From JBKEAJ01 sp047972135 (GTDB taxonomy: Bacteria; Bacteroidota; Bacteroidia; Bacteroidales; Prolixibacteraceae): a stretch of 13,960 nucleotides of DNA. The stretch is from positions 1 through 13,960 of the forward strand of contig JBKEAJ010000095.1 in the NCBI GenBank assembly GCA_047972135.1. The letters run 5' to 3'. This document shows positions 1-6,726 of the stretch, piece by piece (within the stretch, counting starts at the first letter, position 1; every line of letters starts with the position of its first letter). Below the pieces are notes generated by a model. The model was not told where the DNA came from. It saw nothing but the letters and a program-made list of their open reading frames with translations, and ran no database searches. A program made the translations under genes and the position numbers.

Positions 1-470
1 GCCCCCGTCGAAGTCCTAACAATAACTCCCGGCGTTGCACCTTGCAAGGCTTTAGCAACATCGGTTACCGGACGGGATTCAAAGGTTTCTGCCACATCGA
101 TTGTAGCTACCGCTCCGGTAAGATTTTCTTTTTTCTGAACACCATAGCCAACAACAATGACCTCTTTTAAGCCTTGCACATCTTCTTTTAATGTAACATC
201 TACCACACTCTTTCCACTTACACTCACCTCCTGAGTGAGCATTCCCATAAAAGAAATTTGCAACACGGCATCTGCTGGAACACTAACAGAATACTTACCG
301 TCAACGTCTGTGATAGTACCATTGCCAGTATCTTTCTGTATTACAGCAGCACCGGGTATCCCGACACCACTTTCATCGGAGACTTTCCCAGTCACCGATT
401 TCTGTGCGTAGACACTACTTGACAGTAGTGCAAAACACATTATTACTAAGATAAAAGTAATTTTCCTCAT
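1..470 (-). CDS. SusC/RagA-family TonB-linked outer membrane transporter, N-terminal part (runs off left edge)
   Basis: Reading leftward from the ATG at 470-468 gives 156 codons with no stop before the window edge, so only the N-terminus is present. Residues 1-22 form a signal peptide (basic start, hydrophobic core, V-Y-A cleavage site before Gln23). Residues about 25-100 fit the carboxypeptidase-regulatory-like beta-sandwich that precedes the plug in SusC proteins. Residues 104-121 (VIVVGYGVQKKENLTGAV) are the hallmark of the start of the SusC/RagA plug, followed by plug residues including ALQGATPGVIV. Family members are TonB-dependent outer-membrane channels that work with a SusD-type lipoprotein to import glycans or, for RagAB, peptides. 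The barrel and any susD gene would lie to the left. The substrate cannot be told from this fragment. The neighbouring peptidoglycan-peptide operon makes a peptide-type ligand conceivable, but that is inference only. Confidence 0.95.
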   Translation of the reverse strand, partial: MRKITFILVIMCFALLSSSVYAQKSVTGKVSDESGVGIPGAAVIQKDTGNGTITDVDGKYSVSVPADAVLQISFMGMLTQEVSVSGKSVVDVTLKEDVQGLKEVIVVGYGVQKKENLTGAVATIDVAETFESRPVTDVAKALQGATPGVIVRTSTG

Positions 471-762
471 AAAACTGTTGTTTAAATTTTAGTATTAAAA
501 TATAAGTCGGAATTATGCACAACGCGATACTGCATCTTCTCCATATTGAAAATGACTCGCATACATATTCGCTTTATCAAAATTTCAACATTAATAAATT
601 GCAAAATACGCACACAGACACACAGAAGAACAACAGTAGCCCTCCCAGGCATATCTGATATTGGTTTGGTATGCTTAATTGCCATCTCTAATAAAGTAAT
701 TCGAGTGCAATTTAAGCAAAGATTTCAACTCAGCCTAATAATATAAACATTATTTATTAACT
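471..762. other. Non-coding gap between the symporter gene and the susC-like gene
   Basis: This AT-rich stretch of 292 bases separates two genes transcribed leftward. It should hold the 3' end of the salvage operon transcript and the promoter and leader of the susC-like gene. I found no minus-strand match to TAnnTTTG with a TTTG element 19-21 bases upstream. The nearest -7-like site is the complement of CAAAATA at 602-608, and it lacks a partner. The only inverted repeat close to the symporter stop is a pure A/T 6+6 stem at 737-754. Two small open frames here (482-685 minus, 546-746 plus) have no recognisable composition or motif and overlap each other, so I do not call them genes. Confidence 0.6.
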
Positions 763-2217
763 CTAAATTGACTTTGCTTTTTTGCTACACAACAGCATTA
801 TCAAGAATATCAGTAAGCCATTTATCACAATTGGCTCAAAGCCAACCTTGTAATTAAACCATTCAACAGAATTGGCGTGAAGGACGGCAACACACGACAA
901 CACTATTACACTTGCAATAAAAGCAGTGGTGTCGTGTACTTTTCGTTTGGTTATTAGTCCGAAAGCAAACATTCCCACAAGGGGGGCATAGGTATATCCT
1001 GCGGTTTTGAACACCAAGTCTACCACAGAGGCATTACTAAAGTTCCAAAGCAAAACTATGGTTGCAAACATCGGGAAGGACATAAGTATGTGCACCCGTG
1101 TTTTTGTTTTTTTAGAAGACGTTCCGCTAGTAACATCTATTTTCAGAATATCTACCATGAATGATGTTGTCATTGCGGTGATGGTAGAGTCGGCACTTGA
1201 ATATGCGGCAGCGATGAGACCTACAAAAAACAAGATGCCGACGGTGAGTCCCAAATGATTGAATGCAAGCTCGGGATATAGCATATCGGTGTCGGCAGGT
1301 ATGCTAATTCCATTGGCATTCGCATACATAACTAGCAATCCGCCCAAGAACACAAACAGCAAAGTTATTGGAACCATTACAATCCCTAAGGATATCATAT
1401 TCTTTTTTGCCTCAGCAGAGTTTTTGCAGGTCAGATTTCGCTGCATTACGTCTTGGTCGAGTCCGTTTAGAGCAATAGCAATGATAGCACCGCTAATAAA
1501 ATCTTTCCAAAACCAATTACCGTCAGTCCATCCGCCTTTGAAGTTAATCATCCTCGACAGACCTTCATTCTTCATTGTTCCAAGAATTTCCGACATGCTC
1601 ATATTAAGGTCGCCAACCACAATGAATATAGTCCCAACCACAGCAACAAGGATAAACAGCGTCTGCATAGTGGAAGTCCACACCACTGTTTTTATACCAC
1701 CCTTCAGAGTATAGACCCAAATCAGGATAAGGGTTATACCGGCAGTAATATAATATGGAACACCCAAAGCATCCATAATAAACATTTGTAGCACTTTCAC
1801 CACAAGGAAGAGGCGTATTCCCGCACCTAAGAGCTTAGACACCAAGAACATCACCGAAGCAAGTTTATTAGAAACGGGACCTATTCGCTTTCCGATATAC
1901 GAATATATTGACACTAAGTTAAGTCTGTAATACAGAGGCAATAACACTATTGCTATAAACAAGTAGCCCATTAAGTTGCCGAGTACAAACTGCATATATG
2001 TAAAACTGTTTACTCCGACCTTTCCGGGAATAGAAATAAGGGTTACTCCCGAGATGGCAGCTCCTATCATACCAAAAGCTACTATATACCAAGGGGATTT
2101 TCGGTCGCCCGTAAAGAAAGTTTCATTTTTTGCATTTCGGGACACTATCCACGAAAAGAATATCAGCACGGCAAAATATGCGGCAAGTATCAATATCAAC
2201 AGGTTGGGTGTAAGCAT
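763..2217 (-). CDS. Sodium:solute symporter (SSS family), probable importer of peptidoglycan-derived dipeptide
   Basis: The 484-residue protein is almost entirely hydrophobic helices, about 13 by eye, as in SSS/SLC5 transporters. Two features identify the family. The glycine/serine-rich segment at residues 51-65 (around GAAISGVTLISIPG) matches the broken first core helix. The segment at 336-344 (AAAYSSADS) matches the conserved Na2-site helix, with Ser340, Ser341 and Ser344 as candidate sodium ligands. Known relatives carry sugars, proline, sialic acid or pantothenate with Na+. The gene begins one base after the epimerase stop, so the two are almost certainly co-transcribed and perhaps translationally coupled. 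Its place after a periplasm-facing peptidase and before nothing else suggests that it imports the dipeptide used by the epimerase; this is inference from context. It ends in a TAG codon. The sodium gradient could come from the NQR complex encoded further right. Confidence 0.93.
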   Translation of the reverse strand: MLTPNLLILILAAYFAVLIFFSWIVSRNAKNETFFTGDRKSPWYIVAFGMIGAAISGVTLISIPGKVGVNSFTYMQFVLGNLMGYLFIAIVLLPLYYRLNLVSIYSYIGKRIGPVSNKLASVMFLVSKLLGAGIRLFLVVKVLQMFIMDALGVPYYITAGITLILIWVYTLKGGIKTVVWTSTMQTLFILVAVVGTIFIVVGDLNMSMSEILGTMKNEGLSRMINFKGGWTDGNWFWKDFISGAIIAIALNGLDQDVMQRNLTCKNSAEAKKNMISLGIVMVPITLLFVFLGGLLVMYANANGISIPADTDMLYPELAFNHLGLTVGILFFVGLIAAAYSSADSTITAMTTSFMVDILKIDVTSGTSSKKTKTRVHILMSFPMFATIVLLWNFSNASVVDLVFKTAGYTYAPLVGMFAFGLITKRKVHDTTAFIASVIVLSCVAVLHANSVEWFNYKVGFEPIVINGLLIFLIMLLCSKKAKSI

Positions 2218-2218
2218 G

Positions 2219-3256
2219 TTAAAATTTTATTTTGTTATATTCATCATTGGGACTAACTCCTATTCCACTATTTCGGGGTATCACAACTTTCCCATTTTCA
2301 ATTTTCAAGCCATCGTACAAGTCATTGCTAATCAGGATATGTCCATCCAAATCAACCCAATCTGCCAATGGCGAGAGGTGCGACATTGCCCCGACGGCAC
2401 ATGAGGTTTCGGACATACAACCAAGCATTACTTTCATATTCAGGGCTTTGGCAGCATTTATCATTCTCATAGCCTCACGCAGTCCTGTGCTTTTCATCAG
2501 TTTTATGTTTATTCCCGAAAAAACACCGTAAGCATCTTTTATGTCGCTCAGTCTTTTCACAGCCTCGTCTGCAACTATTGGCAGAGGGCTTCTTTCATTT
2601 AGCCATGCCGTGTCGTCCTTTTTATCCCTCTCGAAGGGCTGCTCCACAAATACAGTCCCACGCTCCTGCAACCAACACACCAAATCTAGTGCTTCTGCTC
2701 TGTCAGTCCATCCCCTATTGGCATCCACACATATAGGGACATCCGTAACCGAACGAACAGCCTCAATCAGGGCTTTATCCTTATCGCTACCGAGTTTTAT
2801 TTTTAGTATTTTAAAGCCTTTTGCCTCCTCAGCCCGCTCTTTCACTACCTCCGGAGTGTCGATGCCAATGGTGAAAGAGGAGTTTGGGATATTATCGGGA
2901 TTTAAGCCCCAAACCTCGTAAAGAGGTTTTCCGAGAGCTTTTCCGTACAAATCATGAAGTGCAATATCCACCGCCGCTTTGGCTGCATTATTATCTTTAT
3001 CGACAGTATCAACATAAGTCAATATATCCTCTAGTTGGAAGGGTGAAGAAAACTGCCTCAAATTCACTTTTGACAGAAATGTCGAGACTGTTGAATGCGA
3101 CTCACCAAGATAGGGAGGCATTGATGCTTCGCCATATCCCACCAAGCCGTCCCACTCAATCCTGACAAGCATTAGCTCTGTTTGCGAGCGGCTGCTACCC
3201 GCAATGGTGAACTGATGTCTCTGATTTGCAAAATATGGAGTAAAAGTCAAGTTCAT
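2219..3256 (-). CDS. Dipeptide epimerase (L-Ala-D/L-Glu epimerase type, enolase superfamily)
   Basis: The 345-residue protein has the two-part fold of the mandelate racemase/muconate lactonizing branch of the enolase superfamily: an N-terminal capping domain (to about 115) and a barrel. The catalytic lysine pair lies in LKIKLG (Lys152 and Lys154), with the second acid/base lysine in INIKLMK (Lys252). Metal ligands are Asp178 (VDAN), Glu205 (VEQPF) and Asp230 (VADE). Asp302 and Asp304 in WVDLDG form the D-x-D motif that binds the substrate alpha-ammonium in Ala-Glu epimerases, which favours a dipeptide epimerase over OSB synthase or muconate enzymes. The enzyme would interconvert L-Ala-D-Glu from murein and L-Ala-L-Glu in the cytoplasm. 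It sits 10 bases after the peptidase gene and one base before the symporter gene. Specificity for Ala-Glu over other dipeptides is inferred from the motif and from the peptidase next door. Confidence 0.93.
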   Translation of the reverse strand: MNLTFTPYFANQRHQFTIAGSSRSQTELMLVRIEWDGLVGYGEASMPPYLGESHSTVSTFLSKVNLRQFSSPFQLEDILTYVDTVDKDNNAAKAAVDIALHDLYGKALGKPLYEVWGLNPDNIPNSSFTIGIDTPEVVKERAEEAKGFKILKIKLGSDKDKALIEAVRSVTDVPICVDANRGWTDRAEALDLVCWLQERGTVFVEQPFERDKKDDTAWLNERSPLPIVADEAVKRLSDIKDAYGVFSGINIKLMKSTGLREAMRMINAAKALNMKVMLGCMSETSCAVGAMSHLSPLADWVDLDGHILISNDLYDGLKIENGKVVIPRNSGIGVSPNDEYNKIKF

Positions 3257-3266
3257 TCGTAATTTT

Positions 3267-4430
3267 TTAATTGTACCACTTATGATTCAGTATTTGAGTT
3301 ATTCCGTTTGTATTCTCGTTTCCGGCATATCTACGAGCTGTCATTATTCGTCCTAGCAATCGTTTACTATATAATTCATCGTCTTCTTTAAAGCTATTAA
3401 TACGCACATATCCCGACGAATGTATCACTCTGCCCTCTCCCAAATACAGCCCCACGTGTGTTATTCTGTCTTTCTTCTCGGTACTAGAGCCAAAGAAAAT
3501 CAGGTCTCCTTTTTTAAAATTTTGCCAAGAGCTTGCATCCACCTCTTGCCCTGCTTTTGCCTGCTGATATGTGTTGCGTGATATTAGATAGCCCTGATTT
3601 CTGAACAATACTCTCATAAATCCGCTACAATCGAGTCCCACAGGAGATGTGCCTCCCCACGAATATGGTCGTCCCAACATGCTCAGAGCCTGCTCACACA
3701 TTTCATCAATATTTACCCTCTGATATTTATCCTGCAATTCTCTCAAAGACAACAAATTGTCGACAGCAAGTAAAGCTACAGTATTCTTTTCGGGCAGCAT
3801 ATTACTTATTTTCAACTGGTTATCATACTTTTCGCCTGCGACAATATCTCCCGAAAGAATATTCATAACAGCCTCACCATCAACACTTTTCAAAACATCA
3901 TAATCAGACATATACATATATCTGTCAGATTTTTTCCACTTCTCAAACTCATACTCGGAAAGCCGCCTGACATTCAGGGATTGTACGTAGGACACCAAGC
4001 TATCGGGAGTTCTGACCAATAGCCACGAGCCTTTCTTTTTATATATCTGAACTGGAGTTCCCAAAAGGGTTTGCGACACCATTTCGCTCGAATGGCTTGC
4101 TCTGCCTCTGAGGTTTGCGACACTGACAGTTATCAGTCCCCACCCCTTTTCGTCCAAAGGCTTTAGCAACTTGATACTATCTGAGCAAGATACATTTACG
4201 CTATCTAGTGTGGTAATCAATGCATTATAAGCAGTTTCGCTAGTAGTTTCACCTCTCAATATTGGAATATTTCCCGAGTTGTCCACACTGATATTGTAGA
4301 CTTCAAGAGCCTTGTCAGTAATATATTGCGAGCTGATATTGTTAACGTAAGCCTCCAAGTCCGCAGAGTTTCTGCACGAACACAAGAACAGCAGAACTAA
4401 GGCAATATCAAATATATGTAACACTCTCAT
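3267..4430 (-). CDS. NlpC/P60 lipoprotein peptidase with SH3-like N-terminal regions (dipeptidyl-peptidase VI-like)
   Basis: The 387-residue product starts with a lipoprotein signal whose lipobox is L16-C17-S18-C19, so Cys19 is the likely lipidated residue. Residues about 95-210 contain two SH3-like stretches (for example SVANLRGRASHSSE and the GSWLLVRTPDS strand). These are typical of the Bacteroidetes gamma-D-glutamyl-L-diamino acid endopeptidases. The C-terminal NlpC/P60 domain (about 240-368) has the catalytic Cys268 in GLDCSGF, His325 in THVGLYLG and a third polar residue, His337, in VIHSSG. Enzymes of this kind cut the gamma-D-Glu to diamino acid bond of murein peptides with a free N-terminal L-Ala, releasing L-Ala-D-Glu. 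That product is the substrate expected for the adjacent epimerase. The gene is first in its operon and faces a candidate promoter at 4485-4516. The bond cut is inferred from family and context. Confidence 0.92.
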   Translation of the reverse strand: MRVLHIFDIALVLLFLCSCRNSADLEAYVNNISSQYITDKALEVYNISVDNSGNIPILRGETTSETAYNALITTLDSVNVSCSDSIKLLKPLDEKGWGLITVSVANLRGRASHSSEMVSQTLLGTPVQIYKKKGSWLLVRTPDSLVSYVQSLNVRRLSEYEFEKWKKSDRYMYMSDYDVLKSVDGEAVMNILSGDIVAGEKYDNQLKISNMLPEKNTVALLAVDNLLSLRELQDKYQRVNIDEMCEQALSMLGRPYSWGGTSPVGLDCSGFMRVLFRNQGYLISRNTYQQAKAGQEVDASSWQNFKKGDLIFFGSSTEKKDRITHVGLYLGEGRVIHSSGYVRINSFKEDDELYSKRLLGRIMTARRYAGNENTNGITQILNHKWYN

Positions 4431-4484
4431 TCATTAAAATTTTATAGCTATCAGCATAGCTTAACAGCCGTTTCTACTGCAAGA

Positions 4485-4516
4485 CAAAGCAACAAACAAT
4501 TAGTGATAAAAACAAA
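4485..4516 (-). promoter_or_regulatory. Candidate Bacteroidetes-type promoter for the peptidase-epimerase-symporter operon
   Basis: Read on the minus strand, TTTG (4516-4513) is followed after 20 bases by TTGCTTTG (4492-4485). This matches the Bacteroidetes -33 TTTG and -7 TAnnTTTG elements except for one base in the -7. Transcription would begin around 4480-4475, leaving a leader of about 45-50 bases before the ATG at 4430. It is a pattern match only. Confidence 0.4.
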
Positions 4517-4521
4517 TTGTT
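4511..4521. promoter_or_regulatory. Possible operator: AACAA-A-TTGTT palindrome between divergent promoters
   Basis: AACAAATTGTT is a perfect inverted repeat around a central A. It overlaps the -33 element of the leftward promoter and ends nine bases before the -33 of the rightward promoter. Ribbon-helix-helix antitoxins usually repress their own promoters through short inverted repeats, so this is a candidate site for the antitoxin encoded at 4577. A second, shorter palindrome, TACGTA (4549-4554), overlaps the rightward -7. Either could arise by chance in AT-rich DNA. Confidence 0.25.
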
Positions 4522-4529
4522 GGCGTTAT

Positions 4530-4560
4530 TTTGTTGATACGGATATTTTACGTACATTCG
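4530..4560 (+). promoter_or_regulatory. Candidate Bacteroidetes-type promoter for the antitoxin-toxin pair
   Basis: TTTG at 4530-4533 and TACATTCG at 4553-4560 are separated by 19 bases. The -7 differs from TAnnTTTG at one position. The start point would fall a few bases downstream, leaving a very short leader before the ATG at 4577. As no stronger promoter is visible before atpB, transcripts from here may also enter the ATP synthase genes. Confidence 0.45.
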
Positions 4561-4576
4561 CAGAAAATAAAGCATT

Positions 4577-4867
4577 ATGAGTACAACAGCATCAGAACAG
4601 GCACGCTTCGATGCACGTCTTTCAAAAGAACAAAAACAGTTTTTTGAGCAAGCGGCATATCTTGGTGGTTATAGGAATCTTACTGACTTTATTATTAGGG
4701 CAGCTCAAGAAAAGGCAAAAGCGATTATACAAGAAAGGGAACAAATAATTGCCTCAGAACAAGACAGTGAAATCTTCTTTGACGCTATTACTAATCCTCG
4801 AAATCCATCTGCAAGATTGCAGGATGCTCTAAATAACTATAATTCGTTTATGGCAAATTCAAAATGA
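4577..4867 (+). CDS. DUF1778 (TacA-like) ribbon-helix-helix antitoxin
   Basis: The 96-residue protein has the DUF1778 pattern. A short strand at residues 10-15 (RFDARLS) is followed by a helix (KEQKQFFEQAAYLGG), the conserved NLTDFII turn-helix at about 39-45, and a long charged helix. The C-terminal part from about 65 (DSEIFFDAITNPRNPSARLQDAL) has the features of the toxin-wrapping tail, including the F-x-x-A-I/L-x-N-P motif. Family members dimerise through the N-terminus to bind operator DNA, and their tails block the active site of a GNAT toxin that acetylates aminoacyl-tRNA. The length is normal and the gene looks intact. It overlaps the next gene by four bases (ATGA), as expected for a translationally coupled pair. 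Its partner lacks the acetyl-CoA half of the toxin, so it is unclear what this antitoxin still neutralises. Confidence 0.92.
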   Translation: MSTTASEQARFDARLSKEQKQFFEQAAYLGGYRNLTDFIIRAAQEKAKAIIQEREQIIASEQDSEIFFDAITNPRNPSARLQDALNNYNSFMANSK

Positions 4868-5358
4868 TTGAGCTATTAGACAAAAAACATAATCGCAAGG
4901 AACTTGATTGTGGCAATGAATTGTTGAATAATTACTTGGAACATCAAGCGGGGCAAGACATGAGGCGTAAACTAGCTGCTTGCTTTGTATTACTGGAAGA
5001 CAAGACAAAATTTATTCAAGGATATTATACCCTTTCAAACAGCAGTATTCCTTTATTGGACTTTTCCGAAAGTGTCCGTAAAAAACTCCCAAAGGCATAC
5101 TCATTAATTCCAACTACTCTACTGGGCAGGTTAGCAATTGACAACTCTGACGCTCAAGACATCAGAGATAGAGAAGAACGAAAATCAGACAAAAACTATC
5201 AACTTATACTTTTGATTATTGGCTTGGTTTTTTTAGCCTTTCTTGTTGTTTTCTTGAAAGATGATAAAGAATTATTGTATAAAATTATAATTGCAATTAT
5301 ATCTTTTGTTGGCAGTTTTGGACTTGGTAAATTAGCTAAAAATAAAAGAGAGGAATAG
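4864..5358 (+). CDS. Chimeric GNAT toxin: TacT-like N-terminal half joined to a two-helix membrane tail
   Basis: The 164-residue reading frame is open throughout. Residues 1-93 match the start of TacT-type GNAT toxins, including LDCGNELLNNYLEHQAGQD, a central strand before GYYTLSNSSIPL and the segment TTLLGRLAID. In the family the next residues should form the Q/R-x-x-G-x-G acetyl-CoA loop, followed by the catalytic tyrosine and the C-terminal strands. None of these is present. From about residue 94 (near base 5143) the sequence becomes a charged linker (DIRDREERKSDKN), then hydrophobic helices at about 113-131 and 137-158 with a short DDKE turn, ending in KNKREE. I see no trace of the missing half in other frames downstream. 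The product cannot be a normal acetyltransferase. It is either a toxin disabled by recombination or a new membrane-linked protein. The tail resembles the ends of small two-helix membrane proteins, but I cannot name its family. Confidence 0.8.
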   Translation: MIELLDKKHNRKELDCGNELLNNYLEHQAGQDMRRKLAACFVLLEDKTKFIQGYYTLSNSSIPLLDFSESVRKKLPKAYSLIPTTLLGRLAIDNSDAQDIRDREERKSDKNYQLILLIIGLVFLAFLVVFLKDDKELLYKIIIAIISFVGSFGLGKLAKNKREE

Positions 5359-5396
5359 TAAGTGCTCCTAGAGTTAATGATGGCAACATTGAGATT

Positions 5397-6467
5397 ATGA
5401 CACGGACAAAAAACATTTTTTGTTATATATTTCTTATCGCAACTCTGCTACTTCCGACAAGCAAGGCATTTGCTGGCGGCGGAGATACAGGGGAGCTCGA
5501 CGTGTCTGAATACATCATGTCGCACACCTCCGACTCATACAGTTGGCATATAGCTGATTACAAGGACAAGCATTACTCCATTCCGCTTCCGATTATCCTT
5601 TATTCCACAAAATCGGGTTTTCATTGTTTTTTGTCGTCAAAATTTTGGCATGGGCATAGTTACAAGGGTTTTAAAATTGCAGAGAGCGGTGCATACAAGG
5701 GAAAGATAGTGGAGATTGACGAGACTGGGGCGCACTTGGAAGAACATCCGATAGACCTCTCGATGAAGCGTTCTATTATCGGAATGATTTTCAGCTGCCT
5801 ACTGATTATCGGCATGTTTGTATCCTTTGGTAAGCGATCTGGCAAATACATCGACACTGCCCCAAAGGGTGCTTATGCATTCTTTGAGCCATTAATACTT
5901 TTTGTGAGAGACCAAATTGCTAAGCCCTCCATTGGGGAGCAGAAATATCAGAAATTTCTACCTTTACTCCTCACTCTATTTATGTTTATCATTATCAACA
6001 ATATACTGGGATTAATACCAATTTTCCCCTTTGGGGCGAATGTTACCGGTACGATAAGCATAACGATGGCACTTGCACTTGTTGCCATGTTTGCCATAAA
6101 TTTTTATGCATCAAAGAATTACTGGAAGCACACCTTTAATCCTGAGGTTCCGATGTTTATGAAATTTCCGATACCGATTATGCAATGCATCGAGCTAATA
6201 GGGCTGATACTCAAGCCTGCAGTATTGATGATAAGGCTTTTTGCCAATATCATGGCGGGACATTTGGTAATATCTGCATTTATCGTATTGATATTTATAT
6301 TTACAAATATGTTTGGACCCACTGTTGGGGCAGGAGTTTCGGTATTCTCTGTAATTTTTGGAACGGTAATGACCTTTTTGGAAATTCTGGTTGCCGTCAT
6401 ACAAGCGTATATTTTTACTATCTTGACAGCCATTTTTATAGGTTTAGCAGTAGAAGAAAATCATTAA
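5397..6467 (+). CDS. atpB: F-type ATP synthase subunit a
   Basis: The 356-residue Fo subunit provides the two half-channels through which ions reach the c-ring. It has the extended N-terminus of Bacteroidetes a subunits: a signal peptide (1-26, ending TSKAFA) and an extra-cytoplasmic histidine-rich region to about 125, then the membrane core. The essential arginine is Arg280 in MIRLFANIMAGH. GLIP (205-208) and the final FLEILVAVIQAYIFTILTA segment (327-345) are also typical. It is the first of six atp genes; atpE follows after 18 bases. The genes for beta and epsilon are not upstream; the chimeric toxin gene ends 38 bases before this start. No strong promoter is visible in that gap. A weak pattern inside the toxin tail (TTG at 5291, CAGTTTTG at 5313-5320, spacing 19) could serve. 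Confidence 0.97.
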   Translation: MTRTKNIFCYIFLIATLLLPTSKAFAGGGDTGELDVSEYIMSHTSDSYSWHIADYKDKHYSIPLPIILYSTKSGFHCFLSSKFWHGHSYKGFKIAESGAYKGKIVEIDETGAHLEEHPIDLSMKRSIIGMIFSCLLIIGMFVSFGKRSGKYIDTAPKGAYAFFEPLILFVRDQIAKPSIGEQKYQKFLPLLLTLFMFIIINNILGLIPIFPFGANVTGTISITMALALVAMFAINFYASKNYWKHTFNPEVPMFMKFPIPIMQCIELIGLILKPAVLMIRLFANIMAGHLVISAFIVLIFIFTNMFGPTVGAGVSVFSVIFGTVMTFLEILVAVIQAYIFTILTAIFIGLAVEENH

Positions 6468-6485
6468 TAATAAAAATAAAACAAA

Positions 6486-6719
6486 ATGAATCCATTCTTA
6501 GTAATCAACGACCCTAGCGTAGCTGCATTGGCAGCAGCAATCATAGTAATCGGAGCAGCGATAGGTATCGGACAAATCGGAGGCAAGGCTATGGAAGGTA
6601 TAGCACGGCAACCCGAAGCAGGCAACGACATACGTTCGTCAATGCTAATCATTGCTGCGTTCATCGAGGGTGTATCAGTTATCGCTCTAGTAATCTGCCT
6701 GTTAGTATCGCTAAAATAG
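6486..6719 (+). CDS. atpE: F-type ATP synthase subunit c
   Basis: This 77-residue two-helix proteolipid has the glycine-rich first helix (IGAAIGIGQIGGKAMEGIA), the polar RQPE loop at 41-44 and the ion-binding Glu61 in AAFIEGVSV on the second helix. Several copies form the rotor ring. Sodium-type rings such as that of Ilyobacter tartaricus carry a Gln on helix 1 (here Ile28 by alignment on the GK and RQPE anchors), a Ser right after the Glu (here Gly62) and a Tyr five residues further (here Ile66). All three are absent, so proton coupling is the better reading. Gln30 is present but one helix turn out of register. Confidence 0.97.
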   Translation: MNPFLVINDPSVAALAAAIIVIGAAIGIGQIGGKAMEGIARQPEAGNDIRSSMLIIAAFIEGVSVIALVICLLVSLK

Positions 6720-6726
6720 TAGCGTC

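Noticed and set aside
482..746. Two short open frames on opposite strands in the gap left of the symporter gene
   Set aside because: They overlap each other, have no family motif or sensible composition, and lie in AT-rich DNA where chance frames of 60-70 codons are expected.
737..754. AATAAT / ATTATT inverted repeat after the symporter gene as a terminator
   Set aside because: The stem has only A-T pairs and no adjoining T-run suited to an intrinsic terminator; such repeats are common in AT-rich gaps.
5207..5214. TACTTTTG, an exact match to the -7 consensus inside the toxin tail
   Set aside because: No TTG-containing -33 element lies 19-21 bases upstream, and the site is inside coding sequence, so it is probably chance.
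5143..5358. Frameshift in a full-length GNAT toxin as the explanation for the odd tail
   Set aside because: I looked in the other plus-strand frames after base 5143 for the G-x-G acetyl-CoA loop and the C-terminal tyrosine strand and found neither, so the missing half is absent, not shifted.
5158..5358. The two-helix tail as a remnant of an AtpI/AtpZ-like gene expected before atpB
   Set aside because: Position fits, but the tail lacks the glycine-rich helix pattern of those proteins and has a strongly charged linker and end; there is not enough to support the identity.
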